64,000 bases of DNA from Stenotrophomonas rhizophila (GCF_003751305.1 NZ_RJKV01000004.1:173760-237759); one strand, 5' to 3'; shown: positions 24,811-33,995, counted from the first letter of the stretch. Notes: generated by a model from the sequence alone, not told the origin. Translations and numbers: made by a program.

Positions 24811-24840
24811 GACAACGGCGGCCTTCGGGTCGCCGTTGTC
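24811..24840 (+). terminator. Hairpin after the small hypothetical gene
   Basis: GACAACGGCG / CGCCGTTGTC form a perfect 10-bp stem around a 10-base loop, 31 bp after the stop codon. No T run follows, so termination strength is doubtful. Confidence 0.4.
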
Positions 24841-24926
24841 ATGTCCGCAGGACCTTTGGTCCACGCGGCGTTGATGGCCATGGTGTACAACAGGGGCTGG
24901 CCATCGCCTCCCCGACGGAGACTTCC

Positions 24927-26081
24927 ATGACCCGCAAGCTGTTGCTCACCCTCGCTATCAGTCTCACCCCCGCCCTGTTCACCACCGCCTGTGTCGCGGC
25001 AGACACGGCCAGCCCCTCCGCGCCCGTGCTCAAGAAGGCGCAGTGGCCGTTCGCGGCCACCGAATTCGCCCGCTTCGACGAACCGTGGGCGATGAGCTTC
25101 CTGCCCGACGGCAGCCTGCTGGTCACCGAGAAGAAAGGCGCGCTGAAGCACTTCAACGTGCAGACCCGCAAGACCGCCACCATCACCGGTGTGCCCGAAG
25201 TGGCCTACGGCGGCCAGGGCGGTTTCGGCGATGTGCTGCCGCATCCTGACTTCGCGAACAACCAGCTGATCTATCTCAGCTACGCTGAGGAAGGCGACGG
25301 CGATACCCGCGGTGCTGCGGTGGCGCGTGCACGCCTGGCACTGGCCGCCGATGGCAGCGGCACGCTGGAAGACCTCAAGGTGATCTGGCGCCAGACCCCC
25401 AAGGTCAGCGGCAAGGGGCATTACGGCCACCGTCTCGCCTTCGGTCCGGACGGCAAACTGTGGATCACCTCCAGCGAGCGCCAGAAGTTCGATCCGGCCC
25501 AGGATATGAGCGGCAATCTCGGCAAGCTGATCCGCCTCAACGACGACGGCAGCGTTCCGGCCGACAACCCCTTCGCCTCGCAGGGGGGCGTGGCCGCGCA
25601 GGTGTGGTCGCTGGGCCATCGCAATGCGCTGGGCATCGCCTTCGATGCACGCGGCAAGCTGTGGGTGCACGAAATGGGCCCGGCCGGCGGTGACGAGTTG
25701 AACCTGATCGAACGCGGTGCCAACTACGGCTACCCGGTCGTCTCCAACGGCAGCCACTACGACGGCCGCGACATCCCCGACCACGACACCCGTCCGGAGT
25801 TCGCTGCACCCAAGGTGACCTGGACCCCGGTGATCTCCCCGGCCGGTTTCATCATCTACAACGGTACGCAGTTCCCGGCGTGGAAGGGCAGCGGCTTCAT
25901 CGGCGGCCTGTCGTCCAAGGCGCTGGTCCGCGTGGCCTTCGACGGCGACAACGCCCGCGAGGCCGAGCGCTTCGACATGGGCGAGCGCATCCGCGAGATC
26001 GAACAGGGTCCGGATGGCGCGATCTGGCTGCTGGAAGACGGCAGCAACGGCAAGCTGCTCAAGCTCACGCCGAAGGCCTGA
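24927..26081 (+). CDS. PQQ-dependent aldose sugar dehydrogenase (YliI/Asd-like)
   Basis: A 384-residue exported six-bladed beta-propeller that oxidises aldoses in the periplasm with pyrroloquinoline quinone. The signal peptide ends near VAAD (residue 25). Family blocks include [91 protein letters not shown] and [10 protein letters not shown]. The length fits soluble Asd-type enzymes. No PQQ biosynthesis genes are in the window. Cys22 is not in a good lipobox, so the enzyme is probably soluble. Confidence 0.92.
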   Translation: MTRKLLLTLAISLTPALFTTACVAADTASPSAPVLKKAQWPFAATEFARFDEPWAMSFLPDGSLLVTEKKGALKHFNVQTRKTATITGVPEVAYGGQGGFGDVLPHPDFANNQLIYLSYAEEGDGDTRGAAVARARLALAADGSGTLEDLKVIWRQTPKVSGKGHYGHRLAFGPDGKLWITSSERQKFDPAQDMSGNLGKLIRLNDDGSVPADNPFASQGGVAAQVWSLGHRNALGIAFDARGKLWVHEMGPAGGDELNLIERGANYGYPVVSNGSHYDGRDIPDHDTRPEFAAPKVTWTPVISPAGFIIYNGTQFPAWKGSGFIGGLSSKALVRVAFDGDNAREAERFDMGERIREIEQGPDGAIWLLEDGSNGKLLKLTPKA

Positions 26082-26087
26082 GCCTTG

Positions 26088-26118
26088 GCAGGCTGCCGGC
26101 GCATCGCCGGCAGCCTGC
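26088..26118. terminator. Strong hairpin between convergent genes
   Basis: GCAGGCTGCCGGC (26088-26100) and GCCGGCAGCCTGC (26106-26118) form a perfect 13-bp stem with a 5-base loop, between the dehydrogenase and the convergent lipoprotein gene. It has no T run on either side; it may act on both transcripts with Rho. Confidence 0.5.
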
Positions 26119-26150
26119 ACAACTCACACGCGTTCCGGCGCTGCACCGGT

Positions 26151-26819
26151 TTACTGGATGGTCACCACCTTGACCTCGGTGCGGCTGCAGGCCGCATCCA
26201 GGCACGTGCCGTTGAGCCAGACCTGGCCGTCGCCGATCATCACGCCCTGCTGGTTGACCATGACGTCGTCGAATTTCTGCGCCGCGATGGCCTTGCGCAC
26301 GGCCGGGGTCAGGATGCGCTCGTAGTTGCGCTGGAATTCGCCGGGGCCGGTGATCTTGGCGCCGTTGGCGATGTTCAAGGGGAAGCGGACTTCCTCGACC
26401 ACCGCGGCGCGATCGCCGCCATTGACCGCCTTCTGGAAGGCGTTGAAGACGGCTTCGTACTGGGCAGCATCGCCGAGGACCTGGTCGATGCGCTGACGGA
26501 CATCGCTGGTGCCAGCGCTGGTCGGCGCGGCGGGTGTGGCGGCTGTGGCGGTGGCGTCCGCTGCAGGTGTCGTCGCACCGCCTGAAGCAGGCGCAGCGGC
26601 ATCCGGCGCGGGGCTGCCGGCAGTGACCGCATCCGGCGACAGGCCGGACGACGGCACCGTGTCACCTGGGGTCGGGCGGCCTTCAGGAATAGCGGTGGCC
26701 GGGCCCTGGGCAGGGTCCGCGGCAGCGGTATCGGCCGGCGGCGGCGCCGACGGACTGCAGGCGGCCAGCCACAACGGGCTGGCCAGGGCCAACAGCAACG
26801 GGGTACGGGTCAGGCGCAT
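26151..26819 (-). CDS. Hypothetical lipoprotein with Pro/Ala-rich linker
   Basis: 222 residues. The lipobox LAAC (Cys21) follows a short hydrophobic leader. A linker of about 75 residues rich in Pro, Ala and Thr then leads to a C-terminal domain (about 100-222): VRQRIDQVLGDAAQYEAVFNAF, VEEVRFPLNI, ILTPAVRKAIAAQKFDD, GQVWLNGTCLD. The domain resembles NTF2/SnoaL-like small alpha+beta folds, but this is a loose guess. The ATG at 26819 is preferred over upstream in-frame ATGs because GGAG lies just before it. The anchor and linker suggest display from a membrane into the periplasm. Confidence 0.82.
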   Translation of the reverse strand: MRLTRTPLLLALASPLWLAACSPSAPPPADTAAADPAQGPATAIPEGRPTPGDTVPSSGLSPDAVTAGSPAPDAAAPASGGATTPAADATATAATPAAPTSAGTSDVRQRIDQVLGDAAQYEAVFNAFQKAVNGGDRAAVVEEVRFPLNIANGAKITGPGEFQRNYERILTPAVRKAIAAQKFDDVMVNQQGVMIGDGQVWLNGTCLDAACSRTEVKVVTIQ

Positions 26820-26890
26820 GGGTGGCTCCATCGGTTTCACGAGGAAGCCAGCCTAACTGCCGAAACGTCAGCCGCCGATGATGGCTCACG

Positions 26891-26918
26891 GTGGTGCCGG
26901 CCAGCGGCCGGCACTACC
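26891..26918. repeat. Single SMAG-like palindrome
   Basis: GTGGTGCCGGCCAGCGGCCGGCACTACC as one compact hairpin; its head is GTGG rather than GTAG. It lies between the lipoprotein and the beta-glucosidase, 19 bp after the latter's stop codon. Confidence 0.75.
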
Positions 26919-26936
26919 GGGTGGCGCGAGGCCGAC

Positions 26937-29111
26937 TCAGGCGGCCAGCAGCTCGAAGATCACCGGCTCGCCGCTGACCGACGATGCGCACACCCACAGC
27001 TCGAACTGGCCCGGCTCGGCGCGGAACACGCCATCGCGGCCGGTGAAGCCCAGCGCATGGCGGTCCAGCGTGAACTGCACCTCGGTGCTCTCACCCGGCT
27101 GCAGGGCAATCTTGTCGAAGCCCTTCAGCTCGCGCACCGGCCGCACACGGCTGGCCACACGATCGTGGATGTACAGCTGCACCACTTCCTCACCCGCCAC
27201 CGCGCCGGTGTTGGTCAGCGTGGTGGTGATGGTCAGGGTGTCGTCCCAGCCCAGCTGCGCGCTGCTCAGCTGCGGCACGCCGTAGGCGAACGTGGTGTAG
27301 CCGATGCCGTGGCCGAAGGCGTACGCCGGCTCGTTCGGAATCTCGCGCCAGCGCGCCTTGAACTCGGACATGGTCGGCAGTTCCGGGCGACCGGTACGCG
27401 CGTGGTTGTAGAAGTACGGCTGCTGGCCGGAGACCTGCGGGAAGCTGACCGGCAGGCGCCCGGACGGGTTGTAGTCACCGAACAGCACATCGGCCACGGC
27501 GTGCCCGGTCTGGGTACCCAGGTACCAGGTGATCGCCACGGCATGCGCATTGCGCACGGCGCCCTGCAGGGCCAGCGCGCGACCATTGCGCAGCAGTACC
27601 ACCAGCGGCTTGCCGGTCATCGCCACTGCCTCGGCCAATGCCTGCTGCGCGGGCGGCAGCGTGATCTCCACGCGCGACTGCGCTTCACCGCTGTACCGCT
27701 GCGGTTCGCCCAGGGCCAGGACTACCACGTCGGCACGCAGCGCGGCAGCGACCGCCTGTTCGATACCGTCCTGCACGGCCGCTTCCAGATCGCAGCCCGG
27801 CACGATCTCCAGCAGCGCCTCATCGCTGATCGCCGCACGTACACCGGCTTCCAGGGTGACGTAACGCGACTTGTCGCCGAACAGCGTCCAGCAGCCTTCG
27901 ATGTTCTCGCGGTCCTGCACGAACGGCCCGATCAGTGCGATCTTCTGCCCGGCCTTCTTCAGCGGCAGCACCGAATCCGCATTCTTCAGCAGCACGATCG
28001 AGCGGCGCGCGGCATCGCGCGAGAGCGCGTCATGCGCGGCGATATGCGAGGTATCCGCTTCGCGTGCCAGATCCAGCGAGCGGTACGGGTCATCGAACAG
28101 ACCGATCGCGTCTTTCAGGCGCAGGATGCGGCGCACCGATTCGTCCAGCGTGGCCATCGGCACTTCGCCGCTCTCGATCAGGCCCGGCAGGTGCTCGGCG
28201 TAGAAGCCGCTCTGCATGCTCAGGTCCAGGCCGGCAGTGAAGGCCTTGGCGGTGGCGTCGCGGTCATCGGCGGCATAGCCGTGCGCGACCAGTTCCATGT
28301 CGGCGGTGTAATCGGAGATCACCACGCCCGGGAAGTTCCACTCCCCACGCAGGATGTCGGTCAGCAGCTCGGCGTTGGCGCTGGCCGGCACGCCGTTGAT
28401 GTCGTTGAACGAGGACATCACGGTCAGCGCGCCCGCTTCGAAAGCGGCCTTGAACGGCGGCAGGTGGACGTCGCGCAGGGTCTGCGGCGAGATGTCGACC
28501 ATGTTGTATTCCATGCCGGCCATCACCGCGCCGTAGGCGGCGAAATGCTTCGGCGTGGCCAGCAGCGCATCGTCGGCGCGCAGGTCCGGGCCCTGGAAGC
28601 CGCGCACACGGGCGGCGGCGAATGCACAGCCCAGCACCACGTCTTCACCGGCACCCTCGGCACCCCGGCCCCAACGCTGGTCGCGGGCGATATCCACGGC
28701 CGGTGCATAGGTCCAGTGCAGGCCGGCGGCCGTGGCTTCCACCGCGGTGGCACGGGCGGTGCGCTCGGCCAGGTCCGGCTCGAAGCTCGCGGCCTCGCCC
28801 AGCGGGATCGGGAACACGGTGCGCATGCCATGGATCACGTCCGCAGCCAGGATCACCGGGATCTTCAGGCGGCTTTCTTCCAGCGCGACCTGCTGGATGC
28901 GGCGGCCGGCTTCCACGCCGACGCCGTTGAACAGCGAGCCCACCTTGCCCTCGCGCACCTGCTGCAGCACCTGGTCGGCGTTGAGGACATTGGCTTCCGG
29001 GTTCACGTCCGGGGCGAACGGGCGGACCATGTCGGCGAACACACCCAACTGGCCGACTTTTTCTTCGACGGTCATCTGGGCAATGAGGGTTTCGATACGA
29101 TCGGCGGCCAC
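26937..29111 (-). CDS. bglX: Glycoside hydrolase family 3 beta-glucosidase
   Basis: The 724-residue protein fits the BglX type. The N-terminal GH3 TIM barrel includes GQLGVFADMVRPFAPD, VIHGMRTVFPIPLGEA and PAVDIARDQRWGRGAEGAGED; the nucleophile Asp lies in GVVISDYTADMEL. The C-terminal GH3 domain and an Fn3-like domain (about 640-724) follow. It releases terminal beta-glucose from oligosaccharides. Unlike E. coli BglX it has no signal peptide: the GTG start (29111) is set by AAGGACA, and the protein begins directly at MAADRIETLIAQM. It is therefore probably cytoplasmic and would need imported oligosaccharides. A LacI-type operator overlaps its promoter region. Confidence 0.9.
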   Translation of the reverse strand: MAADRIETLIAQMTVEEKVGQLGVFADMVRPFAPDVNPEANVLNADQVLQQVREGKVGSLFNGVGVEAGRRIQQVALEESRLKIPVILAADVIHGMRTVFPIPLGEAASFEPDLAERTARATAVEATAAGLHWTYAPAVDIARDQRWGRGAEGAGEDVVLGCAFAAARVRGFQGPDLRADDALLATPKHFAAYGAVMAGMEYNMVDISPQTLRDVHLPPFKAAFEAGALTVMSSFNDINGVPASANAELLTDILRGEWNFPGVVISDYTADMELVAHGYAADDRDATAKAFTAGLDLSMQSGFYAEHLPGLIESGEVPMATLDESVRRILRLKDAIGLFDDPYRSLDLAREADTSHIAAHDALSRDAARRSIVLLKNADSVLPLKKAGQKIALIGPFVQDRENIEGCWTLFGDKSRYVTLEAGVRAAISDEALLEIVPGCDLEAAVQDGIEQAVAAALRADVVVLALGEPQRYSGEAQSRVEITLPPAQQALAEAVAMTGKPLVVLLRNGRALALQGAVRNAHAVAITWYLGTQTGHAVADVLFGDYNPSGRLPVSFPQVSGQQPYFYNHARTGRPELPTMSEFKARWREIPNEPAYAFGHGIGYTTFAYGVPQLSSAQLGWDDTLTITTTLTNTGAVAGEEVVQLYIHDRVASRVRPVRELKGFDKIALQPGESTEVQFTLDRHALGFTGRDGVFRAEPGQFELWVCASSVSGEPVIFELLAA

Positions 29112-29123
29112 CGGCTGTCCTTA

Positions 29124-29137
29124 TGAAAACGTTTACA
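29124..29137 (-). promoter_or_regulatory. LacI-family operator upstream of the beta-glucosidase
   Basis: TGAAAACGTTTACA matches the consensus of LacI/CcpA-type operators (TGWAAACGTTTWCA, near-palindromic around AACGTT). It lies 12 bp upstream of the GTG start of the GH3 gene, a position suited to repression by a sugar-responsive LacI-family protein. No such regulator is in the window. Confidence 0.6.
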
Positions 29138-29248
29138 AGCCCGGGATTCTAGCGTTCCCGAAGCGGTTGTGAATGACTTTTGCGTTCATTTTTCTTCCCC
29201 GCGGGAAGATCTCCACCCCCGCCGGCACGCCGACGGGGGCAGAGGAGC

Positions 29249-30523
29249 TTACTCTTCCGCCGCCAGCCGTTGCTGCCCGGCCATCAGCATCGCATCGCTG
29301 GAGGCCTGGAACACGCGCAGCCCGAAGGCCGGGAGGATCGCCAGCAGGTGATCGAACACGTCCGACTGCACGCCCTCGTATTCGCCCCAGGCGGTGCTGC
29401 GGGTGAAGCAGTAGATCTCCAGCGGCAGGCCTTCGGTGGTCGGTTGCAGCTGCCGTACCAGCAGGGTCATCTCCGTATGGATGCCCGGATGCTGCTTCAG
29501 ATAGCGCTCCACATACGCGCGGAACGTGCCCAGGTTGGTGACCCGGCGCGCGTTCACCGCCGCCACGCCCTTGGCCTGCAGCCCGGCGTTGTACTGCTGC
29601 AGCTCTGCCTGCTTCTCCCGCAGGTAATCGCCCAGCACCGCGAACTGCTCCAGCTCGGCCAGCATCGGCGCATCGACGAAGCCGACACTGTGCTGGTCCA
29701 GGTACAGCGCGCGCTTGATCCGGCGGCCGCCCGCCTCCTGCATGCCGCGCCAGTTCTTGAACGACTCGGTCACCAGCTTCTTGGTCGGAATGGTGGTGAT
29801 GGTCTTGTCGAAGTTCTGCACGGTAATGGTGTGCAGGGCGATATCGATCACATCGCCATCGGCGTTCTGGCTGGGCATTTCGATCCAGTCGCCCAGCCGC
29901 ACCCGGCCATCGCCGCTGATCTGCACGCTGGCCACCAGCGACAGGATGGTGTCCTGGAAGATCAGCATCAGCACGGCGGTGGCCGCGCCGAGGCCGGTGA
30001 CCAGCGGGCCGAGCTTCACCCCCAGCAGGAGGGACACGATCGACAGGCCAGCGATCACGAAGACGATGATCTTCACGACCTGCAGGTAGCCCTTGATCGG
30101 CTTGTTGCGCGCATCCGGGCGGCGCTCGTACAGATCATTGGCGGCATCCAGCGCATGCGAGACCGCCAGCGCCACGGTCAGCACTGCCCACGCTTGGCAA
30201 GCGCCGATCACGAATGCCACCAGTTCCGGCGGCAGGTCGGGCACGATCCGGATGCCGGCGGCGATCACCATGCTCGGCACCACGTTGGACAGCCGCGAGA
30301 TTACCCGCAGGTTGTTGCCACCTTCATTGCCCGCGCTGTGGCCAGGCAGCCGGTTGACCAGCTTGCGCAGGCCGCGCAGCAGGATCTTCTTGGTGACGAA
30401 GTTGGCCAGCCAGGCGGCCAGTGCCAGTGCTGCCAGCACCAGCAGGGTGTAGGCCCAGGGCCAGGGTTCGAGGGTGTTCTGCAGGCCGTCCAGCCATCGG
30501 GTTGCCGCTACCGCATCCAACAT
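29249..30523 (-). CDS. Mechanosensitive channel, MscS family (YbdG-like)
   Basis: A 424-residue inner-membrane channel that opens on hypo-osmotic shock. There are about five hydrophobic helices in residues 20-200; the pore-lining region is LVTGLGAATAVLMLIFQDTILSLVASVQI. The beta domain has DWIEMPSQNADGDVIDIALHTITVQNFDKTITTIPT and the KNWRGMQEAGGRRIKRALYLD motif, characteristic of the YbdG subgroup. The ATG at 30523 has GGAG upstream (TAGGAGAGCAATACACG). The stop is 137 bp from the GH3 start. No link to its neighbours. Confidence 0.9.
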   Translation of the reverse strand: MLDAVAATRWLDGLQNTLEPWPWAYTLLVLAALALAAWLANFVTKKILLRGLRKLVNRLPGHSAGNEGGNNLRVISRLSNVVPSMVIAAGIRIVPDLPPELVAFVIGACQAWAVLTVALAVSHALDAANDLYERRPDARNKPIKGYLQVVKIIVFVIAGLSIVSLLLGVKLGPLVTGLGAATAVLMLIFQDTILSLVASVQISGDGRVRLGDWIEMPSQNADGDVIDIALHTITVQNFDKTITTIPTKKLVTESFKNWRGMQEAGGRRIKRALYLDQHSVGFVDAPMLAELEQFAVLGDYLREKQAELQQYNAGLQAKGVAAVNARRVTNLGTFRAYVERYLKQHPGIHTEMTLLVRQLQPTTEGLPLEIYCFTRSTAWGEYEGVQSDVFDHLLAILPAFGLRVFQASSDAMLMAGQQRLAAEE

Positions 30524-30549
30524 CGTGTATTGCTCTCCTATCAGGGGTA

Positions 30550-30918
30550 TCAGGGCGTTGCCAGGTCCTGCGCGCTGCGCTCGATGATCACGCCGACCGC
30601 GCGCGCGCCGCGTACCGCGCCGGGCTTGCTGAGCTTCAGGCGCAGCCATTGCACGTTGAATTCACGCAGCACGATCTCGGCGATGCGCTCGGCCAGGGTT
30701 TCGACCAGGCCATAGTCCGAATCACGCACGAACTGCTCGATGCGCTTGCTGACGGCTTTGTAATTGAGGGTATCGGCGATGTCGTCGCTGGCCGCCGGGC
30801 GGCGGTTGTCGAAGCCCATGTCCAGATCGAAACGCAGGGTCTGGCGGATCCGCCGTTCCCAGTCGTAGATCCCGATCAGGGCATCGATTTCGAGCCCTTC
30901 AATGAATACCTTGTCCAT
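30550..30918 (-). CDS. folB: Dihydroneopterin aldolase
   Basis: A 122-residue enzyme cleaving 7,8-dihydroneopterin to 6-hydroxymethyldihydropterin and glycolaldehyde in folate synthesis. It matches E. coli FolB from end to end: FIEGLEIDALIGIYDWE, FDLDMGFDNRRPAASDDIADTLNY, LVETLAERIAE, LKLSKPGAVRGARAVGVIIER, with the active-site Glu and Lys in place. The start is ATG 30918 or ATG 30924, two codons earlier. The neighbour tsaD is divergent from rpsU, as in enteric bacteria, so the synteny is old. The octameric enzyme is cytoplasmic. Confidence 0.95.
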   Translation of the reverse strand: MDKVFIEGLEIDALIGIYDWERRIRQTLRFDLDMGFDNRRPAASDDIADTLNYKAVSKRIEQFVRDSDYGLVETLAERIAEIVLREFNVQWLRLKLSKPGAVRGARAVGVIIERSAQDLATP

Positions 30919-30998
30919 AGCCATGCCACGTGGAAGATGGCGACCATGGTAACGGGGCTGTCCGGAATGTGCCGGGAACCGGGGTGAGTGGGCGCGCC

Positions 30999-32024
30999 CT
31001 ACACCGCCGGCAGCGTCGCCATGTCCCAGCGCGGCGTGACCTGCACCTGCGGCGGGTTGTGCTGGCCGGCTTCCAGACGCAGCGCGCCGGCGAAGGCGAT
31101 CATCGCGCCGTTGTCGGTGCACAGCGCCGGGCGCGGGAAGCAGGCGCGGCCGCCGCGCCGGGCGGCCATCTGCTGCAGCTTGGCGCGCAGGCGCTTGTTG
31201 GCCCCTACCCCGCCAGCCACCACGATCACATCGGTGCCCGCCGCATCCAGCGCGCGCTCGCACTTGATCGCCAAGGTGTCGACCACCGCATCTTCAAAGC
31301 CACGGGCAATGTCGGCGCGGGTCTGCTCGCTCTGGTCGCTGTCGCGCCAGGCCAGCAGGACCTGGGTCTTCAACCCGGAGAAGCTGAAATCCAGCCCAGG
31401 ACGGTCGGTCATCGGGCGGGTGAATTTGAACCGGCCCGGCGTGCCGCGCTCGGCCAGGGCGGCCAGCTGCGGGCCACCGGGGTACGGCAGGCCCATCAGC
31501 TTGGCGGTCTTGTCGAAGGCCTCGCCAGCGGCGTCGTCCAGGGTCTCGCCAAGCAGGCGGTACTGGCCGATCCGGTCCACGGCGACCAGCTGGGTATGCC
31601 CACCGGACACCAGCAGCGCCACGAACGGCGCCTGCGGGGGGTCGTCTTCCATCAGCGGGGCCAGCAGGTGGCCTTCCATATGATGTACACCGACCGCCGG
31701 CACCTCCAGCGCCCAGGCCAGCGAACGGGCCACGCCCGCCCCCACCAGCAGCGCACCGACCAGCCCGGGGCCGGCCGTATAGGCCACCCCGTCGATGTCG
31801 GCCACGGTCATGTCGGCCTCGGCCAGGGTCTGCCGGATCAGAGGCAGCAGCTTGCGCACGTGATCGCGGCTGGCCAGCTCGGGCACCACCCCGCCGTATT
31901 CAGCGTGGAGGGCGATCTGGCTGTAGACGGCGTGGGCGCGCAGGGCGTCGATCCCGGACAGGGAGGTGTCATACACCGCCACGCCGGTCTCATCGCAGGA
32001 AGATTCGATACCAAGGACTCGCAT
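30999..32024 (-). CDS. tsaD: tRNA N6-threonylcarbamoyladenosine synthase subunit
   Basis: A 341-residue ASKHA-fold protein. With TsaB and TsaE it transfers the threonylcarbamoyl group from TC-AMP to A37 of ANN-decoding tRNAs. It has the family start [17 protein letters not shown], the metal-binding HMEGH at 115-119, and the [10 protein letters not shown] and [12 protein letters not shown] nucleotide-binding blocks. It is essential in most bacteria. Divergent from rpsU, with 167 bp between the start codons. A CATAAT box lies just before its start on the minus strand, but no clear -35 is seen. Confidence 0.97.
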   Translation of the reverse strand: MRVLGIESSCDETGVAVYDTSLSGIDALRAHAVYSQIALHAEYGGVVPELASRDHVRKLLPLIRQTLAEADMTVADIDGVAYTAGPGLVGALLVGAGVARSLAWALEVPAVGVHHMEGHLLAPLMEDDPPQAPFVALLVSGGHTQLVAVDRIGQYRLLGETLDDAAGEAFDKTAKLMGLPYPGGPQLAALAERGTPGRFKFTRPMTDRPGLDFSFSGLKTQVLLAWRDSDQSEQTRADIARGFEDAVVDTLAIKCERALDAAGTDVIVVAGGVGANKRLRAKLQQMAARRGGRACFPRPALCTDNGAMIAFAGALRLEAGQHNPPQVQVTPRWDMATLPAV

Positions 32025-32113
32025 AACGGGTATTATGGACCTCTTCAGGCCCCGGCAGACGTACGCTCGCCTGTCTGCGCATCACCCGTGGCCAAGAAGT
32101 TCGCCGGGGTGGG

Positions 32114-32141
32114 TTGCAACTTCTTTTCTCGCCGCTATAAT
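32114..32141 (+). promoter_or_regulatory. rpsU promoter
   Basis: TTGCAA (32114-32119), a 16-base spacer and a perfect TATAAT (32136-32141). It gives a leader of about 45 nt before the rpsU ATG, which carries CCCGGAGA as ribosome-binding site. This is the best sigma-70 match in the window. Confidence 0.85.
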
Positions 32142-32191
32142 GTGCGGCTCTCACCGGGCGTGACCCGGTTCTACTGTGTCCCGGAGATTCC

Positions 32192-32407
32192 ATGCCCAGC
32201 GTTAAAGTCCGCGAGAACGAGCCCTTCGAGTTTGCGCTCCGTCGCTTCAAGCGCACCTGCGAAAAGGCCGGCGTGCTGGCCGAAACCCGCAAGCGCGAGT
32301 TCTATGAAAAGCCGACCCAGGAGCGTAAGCGTAAGGCTGCCGCTGCTGTGAAGCGTCAGCTGCGCCGTTCGTCGCGCGACGTCACCAAGCGTCAGCGCCT
32401 GTACTGA
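32192..32407 (+). CDS. rpsU: 30S ribosomal protein S21
   Basis: 71 residues, the standard S21 length. It begins [21 protein letters not shown] and ends with the basic tail of the family ([14 protein letters not shown]). S21 binds near the anti-Shine-Dalgarno region of 16S rRNA and helps initiation. The CGGAGA ribosome-binding site and the consensus promoter at 32114-32141 indicate strong expression. A terminator/attenuator hairpin follows at 32457-32488. Confidence 0.98.
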
Positions 32408-32456
32408 TCGGACGCAACTTCGATACGGCAGGCCTTGGCCTGTCGTGACGGAGCCG

Positions 32457-32488
32457 AAGCCGGAACGCGCGAGCGTTACCGGCTTTTT
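32457..32488 (+). terminator. Terminator/attenuator between rpsU and yqeY
   Basis: AAGCCGG-AACGC pairs with GCGTT-A-CCGGCTT (12 bp with one bulged A) around a GCGA loop, followed by TTT. It lies 50 bp after rpsU. By position it matches the terminator between rpsU and dnaG in E. coli that lowers downstream expression. Confidence 0.75.
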
Positions 32489-32543
32489 GCGTTCCAGCGC
32501 TTCGGCGCCCCGCTTTCCTTTTCCACCGACACGAGGTGTTCCC

Positions 32544-32990
32544 ATGAGCCTGAAGCAGCAGCTCACCGATGACATGAAGGCCGCCATGAAGGCCGGCGAG
32601 AAGCACCGCCTGGGCGTGATCCGCCTGATGAACGCCGCGATCAAGCAGCGCGAAGTCGATGAGCGCATCGAGCTGGACGACGCCGCCGTACTCGCCGTAC
32701 TGGAAAAGATGGTCAAGCAGCGCAAGGACTCGGTCACCCAGTTCGAAGCGGCCAACCGTGAAGACCTGGCCGTGATCGAGCGCGATGAAATCGTGGTGAT
32801 CGACCAGTACCTGCCGGCCAAGCTGGGCGAGGCCGAGATCGTGGCCGCCATCCAGGCCGCCATCGCCGAAACCGGCGCGACCACCCCGGCCGACATCGGC
32901 AAGCTGATGGGTGCGCTCAAGCCGCGCCTGGCCGGTCAGGCCGACATGGGCTTGGTCTCCAAGCTGGTCAAGCAGCAGCTGGCCGGCTGA
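32544..32990 (+). CDS. yqeY: GatB/YqeY domain-containing protein
   Basis: 148 residues, the usual length of stand-alone YqeY proteins. All-helical N-terminal domain (MSLKQQLTDDMKAAMKAGEKHRLGVIRLMNAAIKQREVD) and the C-terminal tRNA-binding-like domain (ADIGKLMGALKPRLAGQADMGLVSKLVKQQL). The domain also occurs at the end of GatB, where it contacts tRNA; the role of the free form is unsettled. It sits between rpsU and dnaG, a common place in proteobacteria. The start at 32544 is fixed by homology; the ribosome-binding site (ACGAGGTG) is moderate. Confidence 0.95.
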   Translation: MSLKQQLTDDMKAAMKAGEKHRLGVIRLMNAAIKQREVDERIELDDAAVLAVLEKMVKQRKDSVTQFEAANREDLAVIERDEIVVIDQYLPAKLGEAEIVAAIQAAIAETGATTPADIGKLMGALKPRLAGQADMGLVSKLVKQQLAG

Positions 32991-33012
32991 ATCGCGCCGC
33001 CACGCCGCAGTG

Positions 33013-33039
33013 AAAAGGCCCGCATTTCGCGGGCCTTTT
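33013..33039. terminator. Bidirectional terminator after yqeY
   Basis: AAAAGGCCCGC / GCGGGCCTTTT, an 11-bp perfect stem with a 5-base loop and A/T runs on both sides, between convergent yqeY and the secreted-protein gene. Confidence 0.85.
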
Positions 33040-33059
33040 CCGTTCCAGCAGGTCCGTTG

Positions 33060-33995
33060 TTACGTGGCCTGGCGACAGTTGCGCAGCGTCATCGAGCTTT
33101 CCTCGATCGAACTGATCTCACCTTCCAGCTTGGCCCAGTCGCGCTCGCGCAGCATGGTGAAGTTGGCGGCCTGGTCCGACGCGAATTCGCAGCGGATGGT
33201 GTAGTTGTTGTTGTTGTACGTGTCGTTCTGGCGGACGCGCAGCAGGCCGCGGGTCGGCGTGACCAGGTAGTTGATCGAGCCGATGTCACCGGGCTTGGTC
33301 GAATACGTGCTCGGATTGACCGTATAGATCTGGCCATCGATCTGATAGCGCCGCCCCACGTAGGTTGCGTACAGCGGCAGGAAGGTGGCCGAACGGTCGC
33401 CCTTGTCTTCCTTGTTCGTGTTGGTCCCCAGCATCAGATCCTTGAACGCACCGGCACTGCGGTACAGCGCCATCGTGTCTTTCACTTCCTTGCCCATCCG
33501 CTTGGACAGATCCGGGGCCGCCACTGCCTCGATGGCCGGCATCGGGTACTGGGTGCGCCCGGCCGCGGCAACCGTGTCGCCCTGGCTGCCCGCCTTGAGT
33601 TTGTCCAGCATCCCGCACATCGACTGCTTGGCCGCCGCCGGCTCGATCGACTGACCACGGGCCAGCTTGGTCGCCAGGGTGACGCGACCGGTGCGATCGG
33701 CGGTGCCCACCAGGACCAACGGGACGCGCAGCCCTGTGCGCTGGATCAGGTACTGGTCGCCGGTATCGCCCTCCACCAGCTGCCCCGCGACTTCGAACTT
33801 GTCATCGCCGCCGATCTTGCGCAGCTGGTCCAGTGCGCTCTGCACCTTCAGGCCCGGCACCGTGACATCGGCCATGTACAGCGCACCGTTGCGCGCATCC
33901 CCTACTGTCTTGAAAGCCTTGTCGCAGGCCCCGGAAGCCGCCGCCGGGCCCGCAGCGGCCAACAGCACCATCGTCGTGTAGACCATTCCTTTCAT
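33060..33995 (-). CDS. Hypothetical secreted protein inserted between yqeY and yihY
   Basis: 311 residues. The leader MKGMVYTTMVLLAAAGPAAASGA is followed by a mature domain with several cysteines (ACDKAF near the start, MCGML, IRCEF, RNCRQ near the end) that may form disulfides. The central part contains PLVLVGTADRTGRVTLATKL and LMLGTNTNKEDKGDRSATFLPLYATYVGRRYQIDGQIY. No family recognised. AAAGGA precedes the ATG at 33995; the long in-frame extension to 35246 runs through yihY and is not real. It is transcribed against rpsU-dnaG, so it splits that gene group. A periplasmic location is inferred. Confidence 0.8.
   Translation of the reverse strand: MKGMVYTTMVLLAAAGPAAASGACDKAFKTVGDARNGALYMADVTVPGLKVQSALDQLRKIGGDDKFEVAGQLVEGDTGDQYLIQRTGLRVPLVLVGTADRTGRVTLATKLARGQSIEPAAAKQSMCGMLDKLKAGSQGDTVAAAGRTQYPMPAIEAVAAPDLSKRMGKEVKDTMALYRSAGAFKDLMLGTNTNKEDKGDRSATFLPLYATYVGRRYQIDGQIYTVNPSTYSTKPGDIGSINYLVTPTRGLLRVRQNDTYNNNNYTIRCEFASDQAANFTMLRERDWAKLEGEISSIEESSMTLRNCRQAT

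Noticed and set aside
27057..29126. 689-codon open frame antisense to the GH3 gene
   Set aside because: Same reason: no motif, and complete overlap with a well-supported enzyme gene.
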